Shown in pieces: positions 24,722 through 33,900 of a stretch of 36,274 nucleotides of DNA. The translations under genes and the position numbers were made by a program. The notes below the pieces were generated by a model. That model did no database searches and was not told the DNA's origin. It was given only the letters and a program-made list of their open reading frames with translations. The DNA comes from an uncultured bacterium (GTDB lineage Bacteria > Hydrogenedentota > Hydrogenedentia > Hydrogenedentales > Hydrogenedentaceae), in NCBI GenBank assembly GCA_938014335.1, contig CALLRP010000007.1, positions 1-36,274 on the forward strand, written 5' to 3'. How positions within the stretch are numbered: the first letter of the stretch is position 1; each line of letters opens with the position of its first letter.

Positions 24722-25570
24722 TAAATTGTTTTCTTTTTTCGAGTTTCTTTCAGGACAATAAAGACAATGGGTAACATAATCTTCCGCCATAGTTCTCAGC
24801 TCTGCAATTGCAGATAGAGAGGCAAGATAACTGCTTTTTATATTTCTGGGAGAGGGAAGATTTACCGTAGTCGTTTGTAATCTACCGAATGCTCCCTCCG
24901 CATATACTTCATGCATATTTTCTTTAATATTAGGGTCAGCTATTATACGAACTATTGTATTTTTAGGACCAATTCCATATAGACTTAACGCACATGCGAC
25001 ATTAATATTTGCTGGGAATGCCTTACCTGCTTCCAAAGCATTCCCTTCAAACACAATGATAGGTTCTTTTATATTGGTTAAGTCAATGTTTTTTTCGATA
25101 AGATAAGGAGCCCCCATAAGTGCTTGTGGTGATTTTCTTGTGGTCAGTTCAACTCGATGTAAGCCTGCTTCCATTGCACTCCGAATTCCATCCAAACCAC
25201 ATACTGCACCGGAAGGAATTTTTATTCTTATATAATTCTTTTTAGCTTCTTCAATTAGATGTAGGTTATTTAATAAACCACTTAAACTCATTATAAGACA
25301 ATCTTTTCTATATTTTATACATGTGCGAATAACAGGCTCTACTACGGACGATACAGCAGATTCAATAACAAAATCGGCTAATGAAACTGCTTTATCTAAA
25401 TCGCATATTTCAGCATCTAAACGAAATGTTCTTTTTAGCAATTGGGCTTTGGATTCGTCAATATCATTTAATGCCACTATTTCTGCAGGAATATCGCCTT
25501 TTTGCAATGCAATACAAATATCAGCTCCGATATTTCCACAACCAACAATTGCAACTTTGTATTTTGTCAT
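24719..25570 (-). CDS. nadX: L-aspartate dehydrogenase
   Basis: NadX oxidises L-aspartate to iminoaspartate with NAD(P), feeding quinolinate and NAD synthesis. It is an oxygen-independent alternative to NadB. The 283-residue protein has the Rossmann motif VAIVGCGNIGADI (6-18), IPSGAVCGLDGIRSA, the family block FEGNALEAGKAFPANINVACAL, GIGPKNTIVRIIADP, and the C-terminal NLPSPRNIKSSYLASLSAIAELR. It lies upstream of rplU on the same strand with 48 bases between. Partner genes nadA and nadC are not in the window, but nadD is 4.4 kb further on. Its start diverges from the yjbQ-family gene. Confidence 0.93.
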   Translation of the reverse strand: MTKYKVAIVGCGNIGADICIALQKGDIPAEIVALNDIDESKAQLLKRTFRLDAEICDLDKAVSLADFVIESAVSSVVEPVIRTCIKYRKDCLIMSLSGLLNNLHLIEEAKKNYIRIKIPSGAVCGLDGIRSAMEAGLHRVELTTRKSPQALMGAPYLIEKNIDLTNIKEPIIVFEGNALEAGKAFPANINVACALSLYGIGPKNTIVRIIADPNIKENMHEVYAEGAFGRLQTTTVNLPSPRNIKSSYLASLSAIAELRTMAEDYVTHCLYCPERNSKKENNL

Positions 25571-25764
25571 TATAGAAAATCCGATTTAGAAATTATTTGC
25601 ATGGTGAAAAAAGTAAAATAGAAATAATATTTGTTAGGACTGGTTATAAATTATATCAAGAATGGGAGATATTACACAACATCACAATAATATAAATCGT
25701 TGTATTAATGTGAGATATTTTAATTTTGTTAAAATATATCATAATAAAACAGAAAGGGAAAATT

Positions 25765-26178
25765 ATGAAGAGTTATACAGAATATATGTATTTTTGCACT
25801 CAAAAACATCGAGAATATATAAACATTACTGACAAAGTGGAGGAAGCTGTCCGAAAAAGTAATATATCGGAGGGAATGGTTCTTATTTCTGCAATGCATA
25901 TTACGGCAGGGGTATATGTTAATGATGCTGAAGAGGGACTAATAAAAGATATTGATGAATGGCTTGAAAAATTAGCACCCTATAGAGAGAATTATCGGCA
26001 TCATGCAACAGGCGAAACAAATGGAGATGCTCATTTGAAAAGTTTGTTAATACATCATGAAGTTATTGTTCCTATAACGAAAGGGAAATTGGATTTAGGT
26101 CCATGGCAACAAATATATTATGCAGAGTTTGATGGACAAAGAAGAAAAAGGCTAATCATAAAAGTATTAGGGGAATAA
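25765..26178 (+). CDS. YjbQ / UPF0047 family protein (secondary thiamine-phosphate synthase type)
   Basis: A 137-residue single-domain protein of the UPF0047 family. Some members can replace thiamine-phosphate synthase weakly, and the physiological role is unsettled. Recognisable parts are [40 protein letters not shown] with several His residues that probably bind a metal or phosphate, and the C-terminal signature [25 protein letters not shown] 25765 is used because AGAAAGGG (25751-25758) lies six bases before it. A TTG at 25726 has no such site. It opens a four-gene operon, with the dehydrogenase three bases downstream. Confidence 0.9.
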   Translation: MKSYTEYMYFCTQKHREYINITDKVEEAVRKSNISEGMVLISAMHITAGVYVNDAEEGLIKDIDEWLEKLAPYRENYRHHATGETNGDAHLKSLLIHHEVIVPITKGKLDLGPWQQIYYAEFDGQRRKRLIIKVLGE

Positions 26179-26181
26179 GAA

Positions 26182-27339
26182 ATGTCCTTTATAAATATTA
26201 GTCAAGATTTTCAATATTTGATGCCTACAAAGATTATTTTCAAACTCGGGGTTTTATCTGAACTGCCAACATTAAAAATCCAAATGGGAAAAAAACCTTT
26301 TATTGTTACAGGTAAATATAGTTCAAAGATAAACGGTGCATTAGAAAAAGTAATGGAGGTTTTTCCTAATGCTGAAGTATTTGATGATGTTGAAGAAAAT
26401 CCTTCCATAGAAACTTGCGATAGAGCAGGACAATTATGTAGAGATAGTCAATGTGATTGGGTAATAGGGATAGGGGGAGGAAGTCCCTTAGATGTATCAA
26501 AAGTTGTCGCAGGCCTTGCTACAAATGGGGGAAAATGTGAACAATATTTTGGAAGAGATTTATTTTTTAAAACGCCTTTGCCGATTTTAGCCATTCCTAC
26601 TACAGCGGGGACAGGGAGTGAAGTAACTCCCTATGCTGTGATAACTAACCCCCAAAACAATACAAAACAGACTGTGGCAGATACGAAAATTTTCCCGAAA
26701 ATTGCACTACTTGACCCTCGGTTAACAATAACACTTCCTCATCAGACCACTCTTTCTACGGGACTTGATGCTTTGAGCCAATCCATGGAGGGACTGGTTT
26801 CTAAAAAGGCAACTCCTATTAGTGATTGTTTAGCAACAGAATCATGTAAGTTAATTTTTAAATGGTTACCTGAAGTTTTGTTACAACCCGAAAATATAGA
26901 GGGCAGATATTGGCTTTTATATGCTTCTTTATTATCAGGAATAGTTATCGCACAGACAGGGACTACATTAGTTCATGCACTTGGTTATTACTATACATTA
27001 AATTATAAGGTTCCACATGGAGTTGCAAATGCATTATTTTTAATTCCGATGTTCAAAAGGAATATAACATTTTTTTCAGAAAAATTAAGATTTATTATAG
27101 AATTCTTAGGTGAAGAATATTATAGAGAACATCCAGAAATATCTTTAAAAAAGGCTCTTTTAAGATTTTTCAAAGATATTAATTTTTCACCTATATCAAC
27201 TTCATGGGGAGTCCCGGATGATCAACTAGAACTCTTTTCAGAGCAATTGCATTCTGACTCCTATCGTTTCAGAAATCAATATGGGGCATTTTCTAAAAAG
27301 GAGATTTATAATATTTTCAAAGAAACATTTGAAATATAA
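26182..27339 (+). CDS. Iron-containing alcohol dehydrogenase family protein
   Basis: This 385-residue protein is a group III (iron-type) alcohol dehydrogenase, which interconverts alcohols and aldehydes with NAD(P). The nucleotide site is GIGGGSPLDVSK (96-107), followed by PTTAGTGSEVTPYAV (139-153). Of the four metal ligands known in FucO, Asp196 (GLDALSQ), His265 (LVHALGY) and His279 (VPHGVANA) are present, but the second position is Gln200 instead of His. A Gln there also appears, as I recall, in a subgroup related to phosphonoacetaldehyde reductase, so it may mark a different substrate. It is three bases after the YjbQ gene and 13 before the kinase. Confidence 0.9.
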   Translation: MSFINISQDFQYLMPTKIIFKLGVLSELPTLKIQMGKKPFIVTGKYSSKINGALEKVMEVFPNAEVFDDVEENPSIETCDRAGQLCRDSQCDWVIGIGGGSPLDVSKVVAGLATNGGKCEQYFGRDLFFKTPLPILAIPTTAGTGSEVTPYAVITNPQNNTKQTVADTKIFPKIALLDPRLTITLPHQTTLSTGLDALSQSMEGLVSKKATPISDCLATESCKLIFKWLPEVLLQPENIEGRYWLLYASLLSGIVIAQTGTTLVHALGYYYTLNYKVPHGVANALFLIPMFKRNITFFSEKLRFIIEFLGEEYYREHPEISLKKALLRFFKDINFSPISTSWGVPDDQLELFSEQLHSDSYRFRNQYGAFSKKEIYNIFKETFEI

Positions 27340-27352
27340 AAATTAGAATCAC

Positions 27353-29461
27353 ATGAAATTAACAAGTAAAATAGTTATTTCGTTACTTATCTTTTGGATA
27401 TTCTTATTATCAGGATATATCTTTATATATAACAGGGTTATAAAACCAAGTTTAACACAATTTGAAAGAGAATTAGCTGTAGCCGAATTAGAAAGATTTA
27501 ATAATACCATAGAAAAAGAACTTCTATATTTAAATCGAACTTGTGCAGACTATGCATGGTGGGATGATACTTATGAATTTGTATTGGATAAAAATGAGAC
27601 ATATAAGAGAATAAACCTTCTTCCACAGACATATGAAGAAAACAATATTAATATGATTTTGATAATCAATGCTCATGGAGAACTCGTTTTTGGTGAATGG
27701 TATGATTTAGATAAAAAAAAATATGAAAAATTACCAATAGAATTTTCTATATCAAAGTTAGCATTAACTCATCCTTTGCTATCTATTGAAAATACAAAGT
27801 CAGGTAAATATGGCATTATTTTTACCAATTATGGTAATGTAGCAGTATCTGCAAATAAAATATTAAATAGTAAGGTAGAAGGGGAACCACATGGGGTATT
27901 CATAATGGGGAAATTATTAAACGACAAATACTGGGAAAATATCAAAAATCAAACGATGTTAGAAGTTTCAGTATATCCGTATATAGAAAGGGATAAATTT
28001 ATTGTATCTGCATCAAGTTATGCGATAAGTGATCAAAAAACAATTTTTATGGGTGAGGGAAAAGATGGTAAGTTGTATTTATGGGATGTTATTAATGATA
28101 TTTATGGTAATCCCCTCCTTTTAATACAGTTAGTACATCAACAAAATATATTATCCGCAAGTAAAAATATGCAATTCCAGGGAGTTATGGGATTTATTCT
28201 TATAATGGTTATTGGGATTGTTGCACTTTGGTGGGCAATAAAAAAGCAAATAATTTCACCCATACAGGATTTAACACAGAATATTAGAAATTCAACATAC
28301 CGTGAATCTATTACTTTTTTACCTAATATTGAAAAAAATGATGAAATTGCTTTACTTATTGTTCATTTTAACCGTATGGCATATAGAATAAATAAACTAT
28401 TGGAAGAAAAAACAAAATTGTTAATAGAAATTGCAGAAAGTGAAGAATATCTAAATTTTATAATTAATGCTGTTCCCTGTGTAATTCTTGAAATGGATAA
28501 AAATGGAATTATTAGGACTGCAAATACAGCAATAGAAGGGATAACAGGTATAAATTCAACATATATAAAAGGTAAAAATATTTGTGATGTTTTTCAATTA
28601 AAAAGTATTTTCGATTTTATTGAACGAATTAGAACAGACTCAGAAGAGTTCGCATATTTTGAAGTTGAAGATATTTTATCGACAATCAACAATGAGAAGA
28701 GATATCTACATATCTATTTTCAAAAGAATGAACGAAATGGACAGAAATTTTATATTGGTGTTATTTGGGATATTACTGCACTTAGGGAAATTCAAGAGAA
28801 ATATAATGAACAGAGACAATTAGCTATATTAGGGGAAGCAAGTGCAAGTTTGGCACATGAACTTCGTAATATGATTTCTGCAATCCAAAGTGGATTTCGA
28901 TTAATGCAAGAAGAAAAAAACATAAAGCATAGGGAAGAAATAACAAAAGAATTGCAGATTTCAATATTCCGATTAGAGGAAACATTAAAAAAACTATTAG
29001 AATTTACCAAAAAATATAATTTGAATAAAACAAAAGTATCTCTTAAAGAAGTTATTGAGGAACAATATAAAAAATGTATAGACCAACAAGAAAAATATAT
29101 AGAATTTAAAATTGAGGGAAATATTTCAGCAAGGATTGATATGAGTTTATTTCCAAATGCAATCTGGAATATTCTAAAGAATAGTATAGAATCAATAGTA
29201 CAGAAAGGAGCGATATGGGTTCGTTTATATGAGCAGAATGGGTTGCAGTATATAGAAATAAAAGATAATGGTATGGGTATAGAAGAAACATACTTAAATA
29301 AAATCGGAACACCGTTTTTCACAACAAAAGCACAGGGAACAGGTTTGGGATTAACCATAACAAAGAAAATTATTGAAAGTCATGGTGGTAAAATACAAAT
29401 ACAAAGTAAAAAAGATATTGGCACCTGTGTTTCAATTATATTACCCATAGAAGAAGGATAG
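27353..29461 (+). CDS. CHASE4-HAMP-PAS sensor histidine kinase
   Basis: This 702-residue inner-membrane kinase has one segment at residues 8-27 and a second at 276-296, enclosing an extracytoplasmic CHASE4-like sensor (residues about 45-265, with the DYAWWDDTYEF motif at 66-76). HAMP (297-350) and a PAS domain (about 363-478) follow. The phosphoacceptor is His502 in LAHELRNMISAIQ, and the ATPase domain has Asn610 (NILKNSIESI), DNGMGI (638-643), GTPFFTTK (652-659) and GTGLGLTITKKI (662-673), all NtrB-like. The ligand is unknown. It lies 13 bases after the dehydrogenase and four before its probable partner, the NtrC-type regulator. Confidence 0.93.
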   Translation: MKLTSKIVISLLIFWIFLLSGYIFIYNRVIKPSLTQFERELAVAELERFNNTIEKELLYLNRTCADYAWWDDTYEFVLDKNETYKRINLLPQTYEENNINMILIINAHGELVFGEWYDLDKKKYEKLPIEFSISKLALTHPLLSIENTKSGKYGIIFTNYGNVAVSANKILNSKVEGEPHGVFIMGKLLNDKYWENIKNQTMLEVSVYPYIERDKFIVSASSYAISDQKTIFMGEGKDGKLYLWDVINDIYGNPLLLIQLVHQQNILSASKNMQFQGVMGFILIMVIGIVALWWAIKKQIISPIQDLTQNIRNSTYRESITFLPNIEKNDEIALLIVHFNRMAYRINKLLEEKTKLLIEIAESEEYLNFIINAVPCVILEMDKNGIIRTANTAIEGITGINSTYIKGKNICDVFQLKSIFDFIERIRTDSEEFAYFEVEDILSTINNEKRYLHIYFQKNERNGQKFYIGVIWDITALREIQEKYNEQRQLAILGEASASLAHELRNMISAIQSGFRLMQEEKNIKHREEITKELQISIFRLEETLKKLLEFTKKYNLNKTKVSLKEVIEEQYKKCIDQQEKYIEFKIEGNISARIDMSLFPNAIWNILKNSIESIVQKGAIWVRLYEQNGLQYIEIKDNGMGIEETYLNKIGTPFFTTKAQGTGLGLTITKKIIESHGGKIQIQSKKDIGTCVSIILPIEEG

Positions 29462-29465
29462 ATTT

Positions 29466-30848
29466 ATGCCCGGAAGAATACTTGTCGTTGATGATGAAAA
29501 ATTGATTAGATGGAACATAACAGAAAAACTTAATCAATTAGGATTTATAACCGAAGAAGCAGGGAATGTAGCGGAAGCTAAACAAATCATACAGAAGAAA
29601 ATGTTAGACCTCGCTATAGTAGATTTGAGGCTTCCAGACGGGGATGGAATGGATATATTGAAAGACATAGGGAATAAACAACCCGGTGTCCCTATTATTA
29701 TGATTACCGCCTATTCAAGTGTATCTAACGCGGTTGAAGCCATGAAAAATGGAGCAATTGATTATATTAGTAAACCTTTTGAAACTGATGAATTGATACT
29801 TCGAATTCAAAGAGCAATTGAACAATCACATTTGAAAAATTCTCTTCAAGCTGGGTTACAACAAAGTAAGCGAATTTTTAATCTTGATCACATTATAGGT
29901 AAAAGTCCAAAAATTCAAGAAGTAAAACAAATTTTAAAGAGAGTCGCCGAATCCCCGAGTACAACTATATTACTATTAGGGGAGAGTGGAACAGGGAAGG
30001 ATATTGCAGGAAGAGTAATTCATTATGAGTCAGAAAGGGCTGTGTACCCATTTATGAATATTACATGTACCGCGCTACCTGAAAATTTATTAGAATCGAA
30101 ATTATTCGGATACGAACAAGGCTCATTTACGGGGGCAGACCATTTAAAGAAAGGATTATTTGAACTTGCAAATTATGGGACTGTATTTATGGATGAAATT
30201 GGGGATATGCCGTTATCGGTACAGTCAAAAATTTTACGGGTCCTTGAAGAAAAGGCGTTTAAGAGGATAGGAGGAACTACCGATATTTATGTAGATGTCC
30301 GAGTTATTGCAGCAACGAATAAAAATCTGGAGGAAATGGTAAAAAATGGAACTTTTCGAGAGGATTTATATTATAGATTGAATGTAGTTCCTATAGTATT
30401 ACCACCTCTTCGGGAGCGGTGTGAAGATATTCCTTTGTTAGCAGAACATTTTCTTAATCTTTTTAATAAAGAATTTAGACGGAATCGTAAGAGTTTTTCG
30501 AATGAAGCAATGAGTAAACTCCTTTCTTATCACTGGCCGGGCAATGTCAGGGAACTCCGAAATGTAATTGAAAGGGCTATATTACTGGGAAAAGACGAGA
30601 TTATTCAAGAAGATGAGATTATTTTAGGAAGAGTAAGTTTCGGAGGAGTAAGGACAGCAAGTAATGATTTTGTATTATTACCGCCGGGAGGTTGTTCTCT
30701 TGATGAAGTTGAAAAGTCATTAGTGAGACAGGCGCTGGAGCGGACAAATTGGAATCTTACACGTGCAGGTGCATTATTAAATATTACTCGTGACCAGGTG
30801 CGATATAAAGCCGAAAAGTATGGATTGAAATCAGAAAATAATAAATAA
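29466..30848 (+). CDS. NtrC-family sigma-54-dependent response regulator
   Basis: This 460-residue activator has a receiver (residues 1-120; Asp53 in IVDLRLPDGDG, Thr81, Lys103), an AAA+ domain (140-385) and a Fis-type helix-turn-helix (about 411-455, NWNLTRAGALLNITRDQVRYK). Walker A is GESGTGKD (172-179), Walker B is VFMDEIGD (240-247) and the arginine finger lies in FREDLYYRLNV (297-307). The sigma-54 contact loop reads GSFTGA (219-224), a Ser replacing the first Ala of GAFTGA. It is probably phosphorylated by the kinase encoded four bases upstream, and would activate RNA polymerase at -24/-12 promoters. No clear -24/-12 promoter is visible in the window, so its target is elsewhere or diverged. 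Confidence 0.96.
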   Translation: MPGRILVVDDEKLIRWNITEKLNQLGFITEEAGNVAEAKQIIQKKMLDLAIVDLRLPDGDGMDILKDIGNKQPGVPIIMITAYSSVSNAVEAMKNGAIDYISKPFETDELILRIQRAIEQSHLKNSLQAGLQQSKRIFNLDHIIGKSPKIQEVKQILKRVAESPSTTILLLGESGTGKDIAGRVIHYESERAVYPFMNITCTALPENLLESKLFGYEQGSFTGADHLKKGLFELANYGTVFMDEIGDMPLSVQSKILRVLEEKAFKRIGGTTDIYVDVRVIAATNKNLEEMVKNGTFREDLYYRLNVVPIVLPPLRERCEDIPLLAEHFLNLFNKEFRRNRKSFSNEAMSKLLSYHWPGNVRELRNVIERAILLGKDEIIQEDEIILGRVSFGGVRTASNDFVLLPPGGCSLDEVEKSLVRQALERTNWNLTRAGALLNITRDQVRYKAEKYGLKSENNK

Positions 30849-30859
30849 GAGTTAATAAT

Positions 30860-30900
30860 AACTTAACGAGCAGTAGTTCAAAACTACCGCTCGTTAAGTT
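30860..30900. terminator. Bidirectional intrinsic terminator
   Basis: AACTTAACGAGC (30860-30871) and GCTCGTTAAGTT (30889-30900) form a perfect 12-bp stem. GTAG and CTAC can pair further inside. The hairpin fills the 60-base gap between the convergent regulator and secreted-protein genes. T runs of modest quality lie on both sides, so it could end both transcripts. Confidence 0.75.
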
Positions 30901-30908
30901 TCTTGAAA

Positions 30909-33900
30909 TTACTTAGATTTTGGTAATCCTATACAGTAGTTATCTTCGCTTTGGCCTGGGCATAGGTGGTACCCGCCACTATTGAAGATTTGAATCAGTC
31001 GTAATAACTCTGTGAGTGAAATTTCCCAATCTTGAGGATTGTAATCGCTACTATGAGGTCTGCAAGAATGGTCTCCATCTTTACCGGGAATATAGCCATC
31101 CTCAGATGTTTCAGGTGGTACTACACAGTGATAACCTCTGGAATTAAAGAACTGTATAACTCTTAATAATTCACCTAAATCTATTCTATTGTTGCCATTC
31201 TGGTCGGCTGAGTGTTGAGGTGGAATTTCTCCTTCAGTTGTCCCTTCGCCTTCGGTTACTCCTTCGGGTATGCCTTCAGTTGTCCCTTCGCCTTCAGCAA
31301 CTCCTTCCGGTATGCCTTCGAAAGTTCCTTCGCCTTCAACGACGCCTTCGGGGGTTCCTTCCGATGTGCCTTCAGAAGTCCCTTCGCCTTCGGTTACTCC
31401 ATCGGGTGTGCCTTCAGGAGTACCTTCGCCTTCGGGGGTTATTTCAATAAAGTTGGCGGTGATGTTTCGATTTTTGGTCATATCTAATTGAATAGTGGGT
31501 GAATTAGCATCTTTTGTTTGAATGTCACCAGACCAATTCTGGAAAGCCCAACCTTCTGCGGGGATTGCTGTTATTGTTGCTTTTTCCTTATCCCAGAATG
31601 GATAGGTGCCCGGAGCGGGGTCTGTGGTGCCTTGCCCATTGACAAAAATTGTCAATTTCCAATAGGTACTCATTAATTGGAGCTGTCCACGAACTTCCCC
31701 ATTGGGATATTCTTGGGAAGTAATTATTATGTAGTAAAGTCCCATGGCAATTTCTGCCGCTTTGCTATTTTCTATTACAGAATAGAATGAAAGGTTGGGA
31801 GAATTGCCAAGATTAAAAATAATAGGACCATTAACACCTGGTAGCCCTTTATTTATCGTGGTTCCTGTTGGATTGGATACAGAATGGGAGCCGGACAAGG
31901 ATAAAGTGTAGTCATCACTATCTGGAACGGGTTGGAGAATACCGAAAACTTGTCCGTATGCGGCAGTGCTTACTTGTGGAACGACCTGGAATCCTGTCAT
32001 CGGGTTAGCAATTATGAACATACCTTCTGCGGGAATAGGTCGTAATATGAAAACACGAGCTACCGAAGAGCTGGTGGTCTTTACCGAGTCGGTAGCGTTA
32101 CACCAATATTCACCAGCAGAGGTGTAGGTCACATCTGGAATACTCAGGGTACTTGCAGAAGTACCAATCGGAACGCCATCTTTATACCACTGGTAAGTTA
32201 TGGTTCCTAATCCACCGGCTGTCTGGACTTCAAACAGTAAGTCGCCCCCTGCAAATAAATAGGTATCGGCAGGATTTTTGGTAAAGGTTAAAGCGTCAAC
32301 TACGGTGAGTGTGGCAATGTTTGACGTAATTGTCTCAAAATTATCTTGAACTTCACAGAAGTAGTTTCCGGCGGTGTCAGTTTGGACATTGGAAAGGACT
32401 AACTGTGGTGAATTTACGCCCAGATTTATGTTGATACCTCCTGCTATTTTTTTATACCAACGATATTCAACATTTCCTAAACCGCCATCGATGACTACAT
32501 AGAAGGTATGGGTAGTTCCTTTGTATACCGTTGCCGATTGCGGGTGCTGAATGAAGGACATCCAGTTAGCTACATGTAATACGGCTGGGGCACTGGTCGC
32601 ACCTGCATTTTGGTCAGAAACAAAACAGGTGTATACACCACTGTCAGAGGGTTGCAAATTGACTAAAGTAAGTATAGGGTCTGTATTTCCGGTTAAATCA
32701 ACTCCATTTTTACGCCATTGATATATGTATGGAGGCGAGCCACCGGACACTGCTACCTCAAAGGTATGGCTCTCACCGGTATGTTTTAAAGCACCCTGAG
32801 GCTGAATGTCAAAGTTGAAGGGTGGAAAAACTTGTAAGGTTGCCTGGTCGGAAATGAGTTCTTCTCTTGCGTCGGTTACGATACACCAATAGGTTCCTAC
32901 ATCAGTCTCTTGCAGAGGATATAGTAAAAATACCGACGAGTCGGGACCTACATAGGTACCATCTCGCACCCATTGATAATGCACACCTCCTAACCCTCCA
33001 GTAACTCCGATGGTAAAGGTAAAATCGTAACCCAGAATACCGGCACCGGATTGAGGTTGTCGGACGATTTGCATATGCTCTGCAACTTCAAGAAATGCAG
33101 GTGTAGAGGGGATGGTATATACATCATCGTAGATAACACAGGTATAGTAGCCCATGTTTTCGAGTTGAGCATCCTCAATAGTTAAAGTAGAGTCCTCGGC
33201 ACCTTCAATCACTTCGCCGTTAAACTTCCATTGATAGTGAAGTGTTCCATTGGGTTCGCCTGCAATTACCGGGATGAAAGTGAATGTTTCTCCTATATAC
33301 ACGCCACCGCCTTGTAAGGGCTGTTCAAAGCGAATGCGATTTAATATGGTTATTATCGCTGTTTGCGAGGCAACCTGTTCAGAACCGCTGGTTACGACAC
33401 ATCGATAGGAGCCTCCATCTTCTAATCGGATAGGATTGAAGGAAATGGTTTTCTGGGTTTGACCGGGGATGTTAACCCAACTACTTCCATCCCACTTTTG
33501 CCATTGATAGGTGGGAAGATTGTATCCGCCACGAACATTTATGGACATTGTATGACTATCTTCTCCGGGAACGAGATTTTGCGCTCCGACAGGCTGTTGC
33601 GTAATTTCCAGAGGGATGTATTGGACTTCTAATTTTGCGGGAGCAGAACGCCGTGTCCAGAGGCTATCACATATAGTTACGGTAAAATATCTTGGTTTTG
33701 TGGTCGGAAGGGGATAGGATAGAGTTAATTCTTCGGCATAAACAGGACTGCCGATGGTTGAAAAATCATCTATCTTTACTTCTTCCCATTTATAAACTTG
33801 TGGAATACCGTTATTCTCACCCCCTACCTGATCAATGGAAAATGTAACGGGAGTTCCTGAAGGAACCGTCTGGGATTGGGGCTGTTCGATAATTTGCAGT

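Noticed and set aside
31212..31491. Overlapping open frames on the + strand opposite the large secreted protein
   Set aside because: They are produced by the repeated EGEGT-coding DNA. Their translations are low-complexity mirrors of it, with no ribosome binding site.
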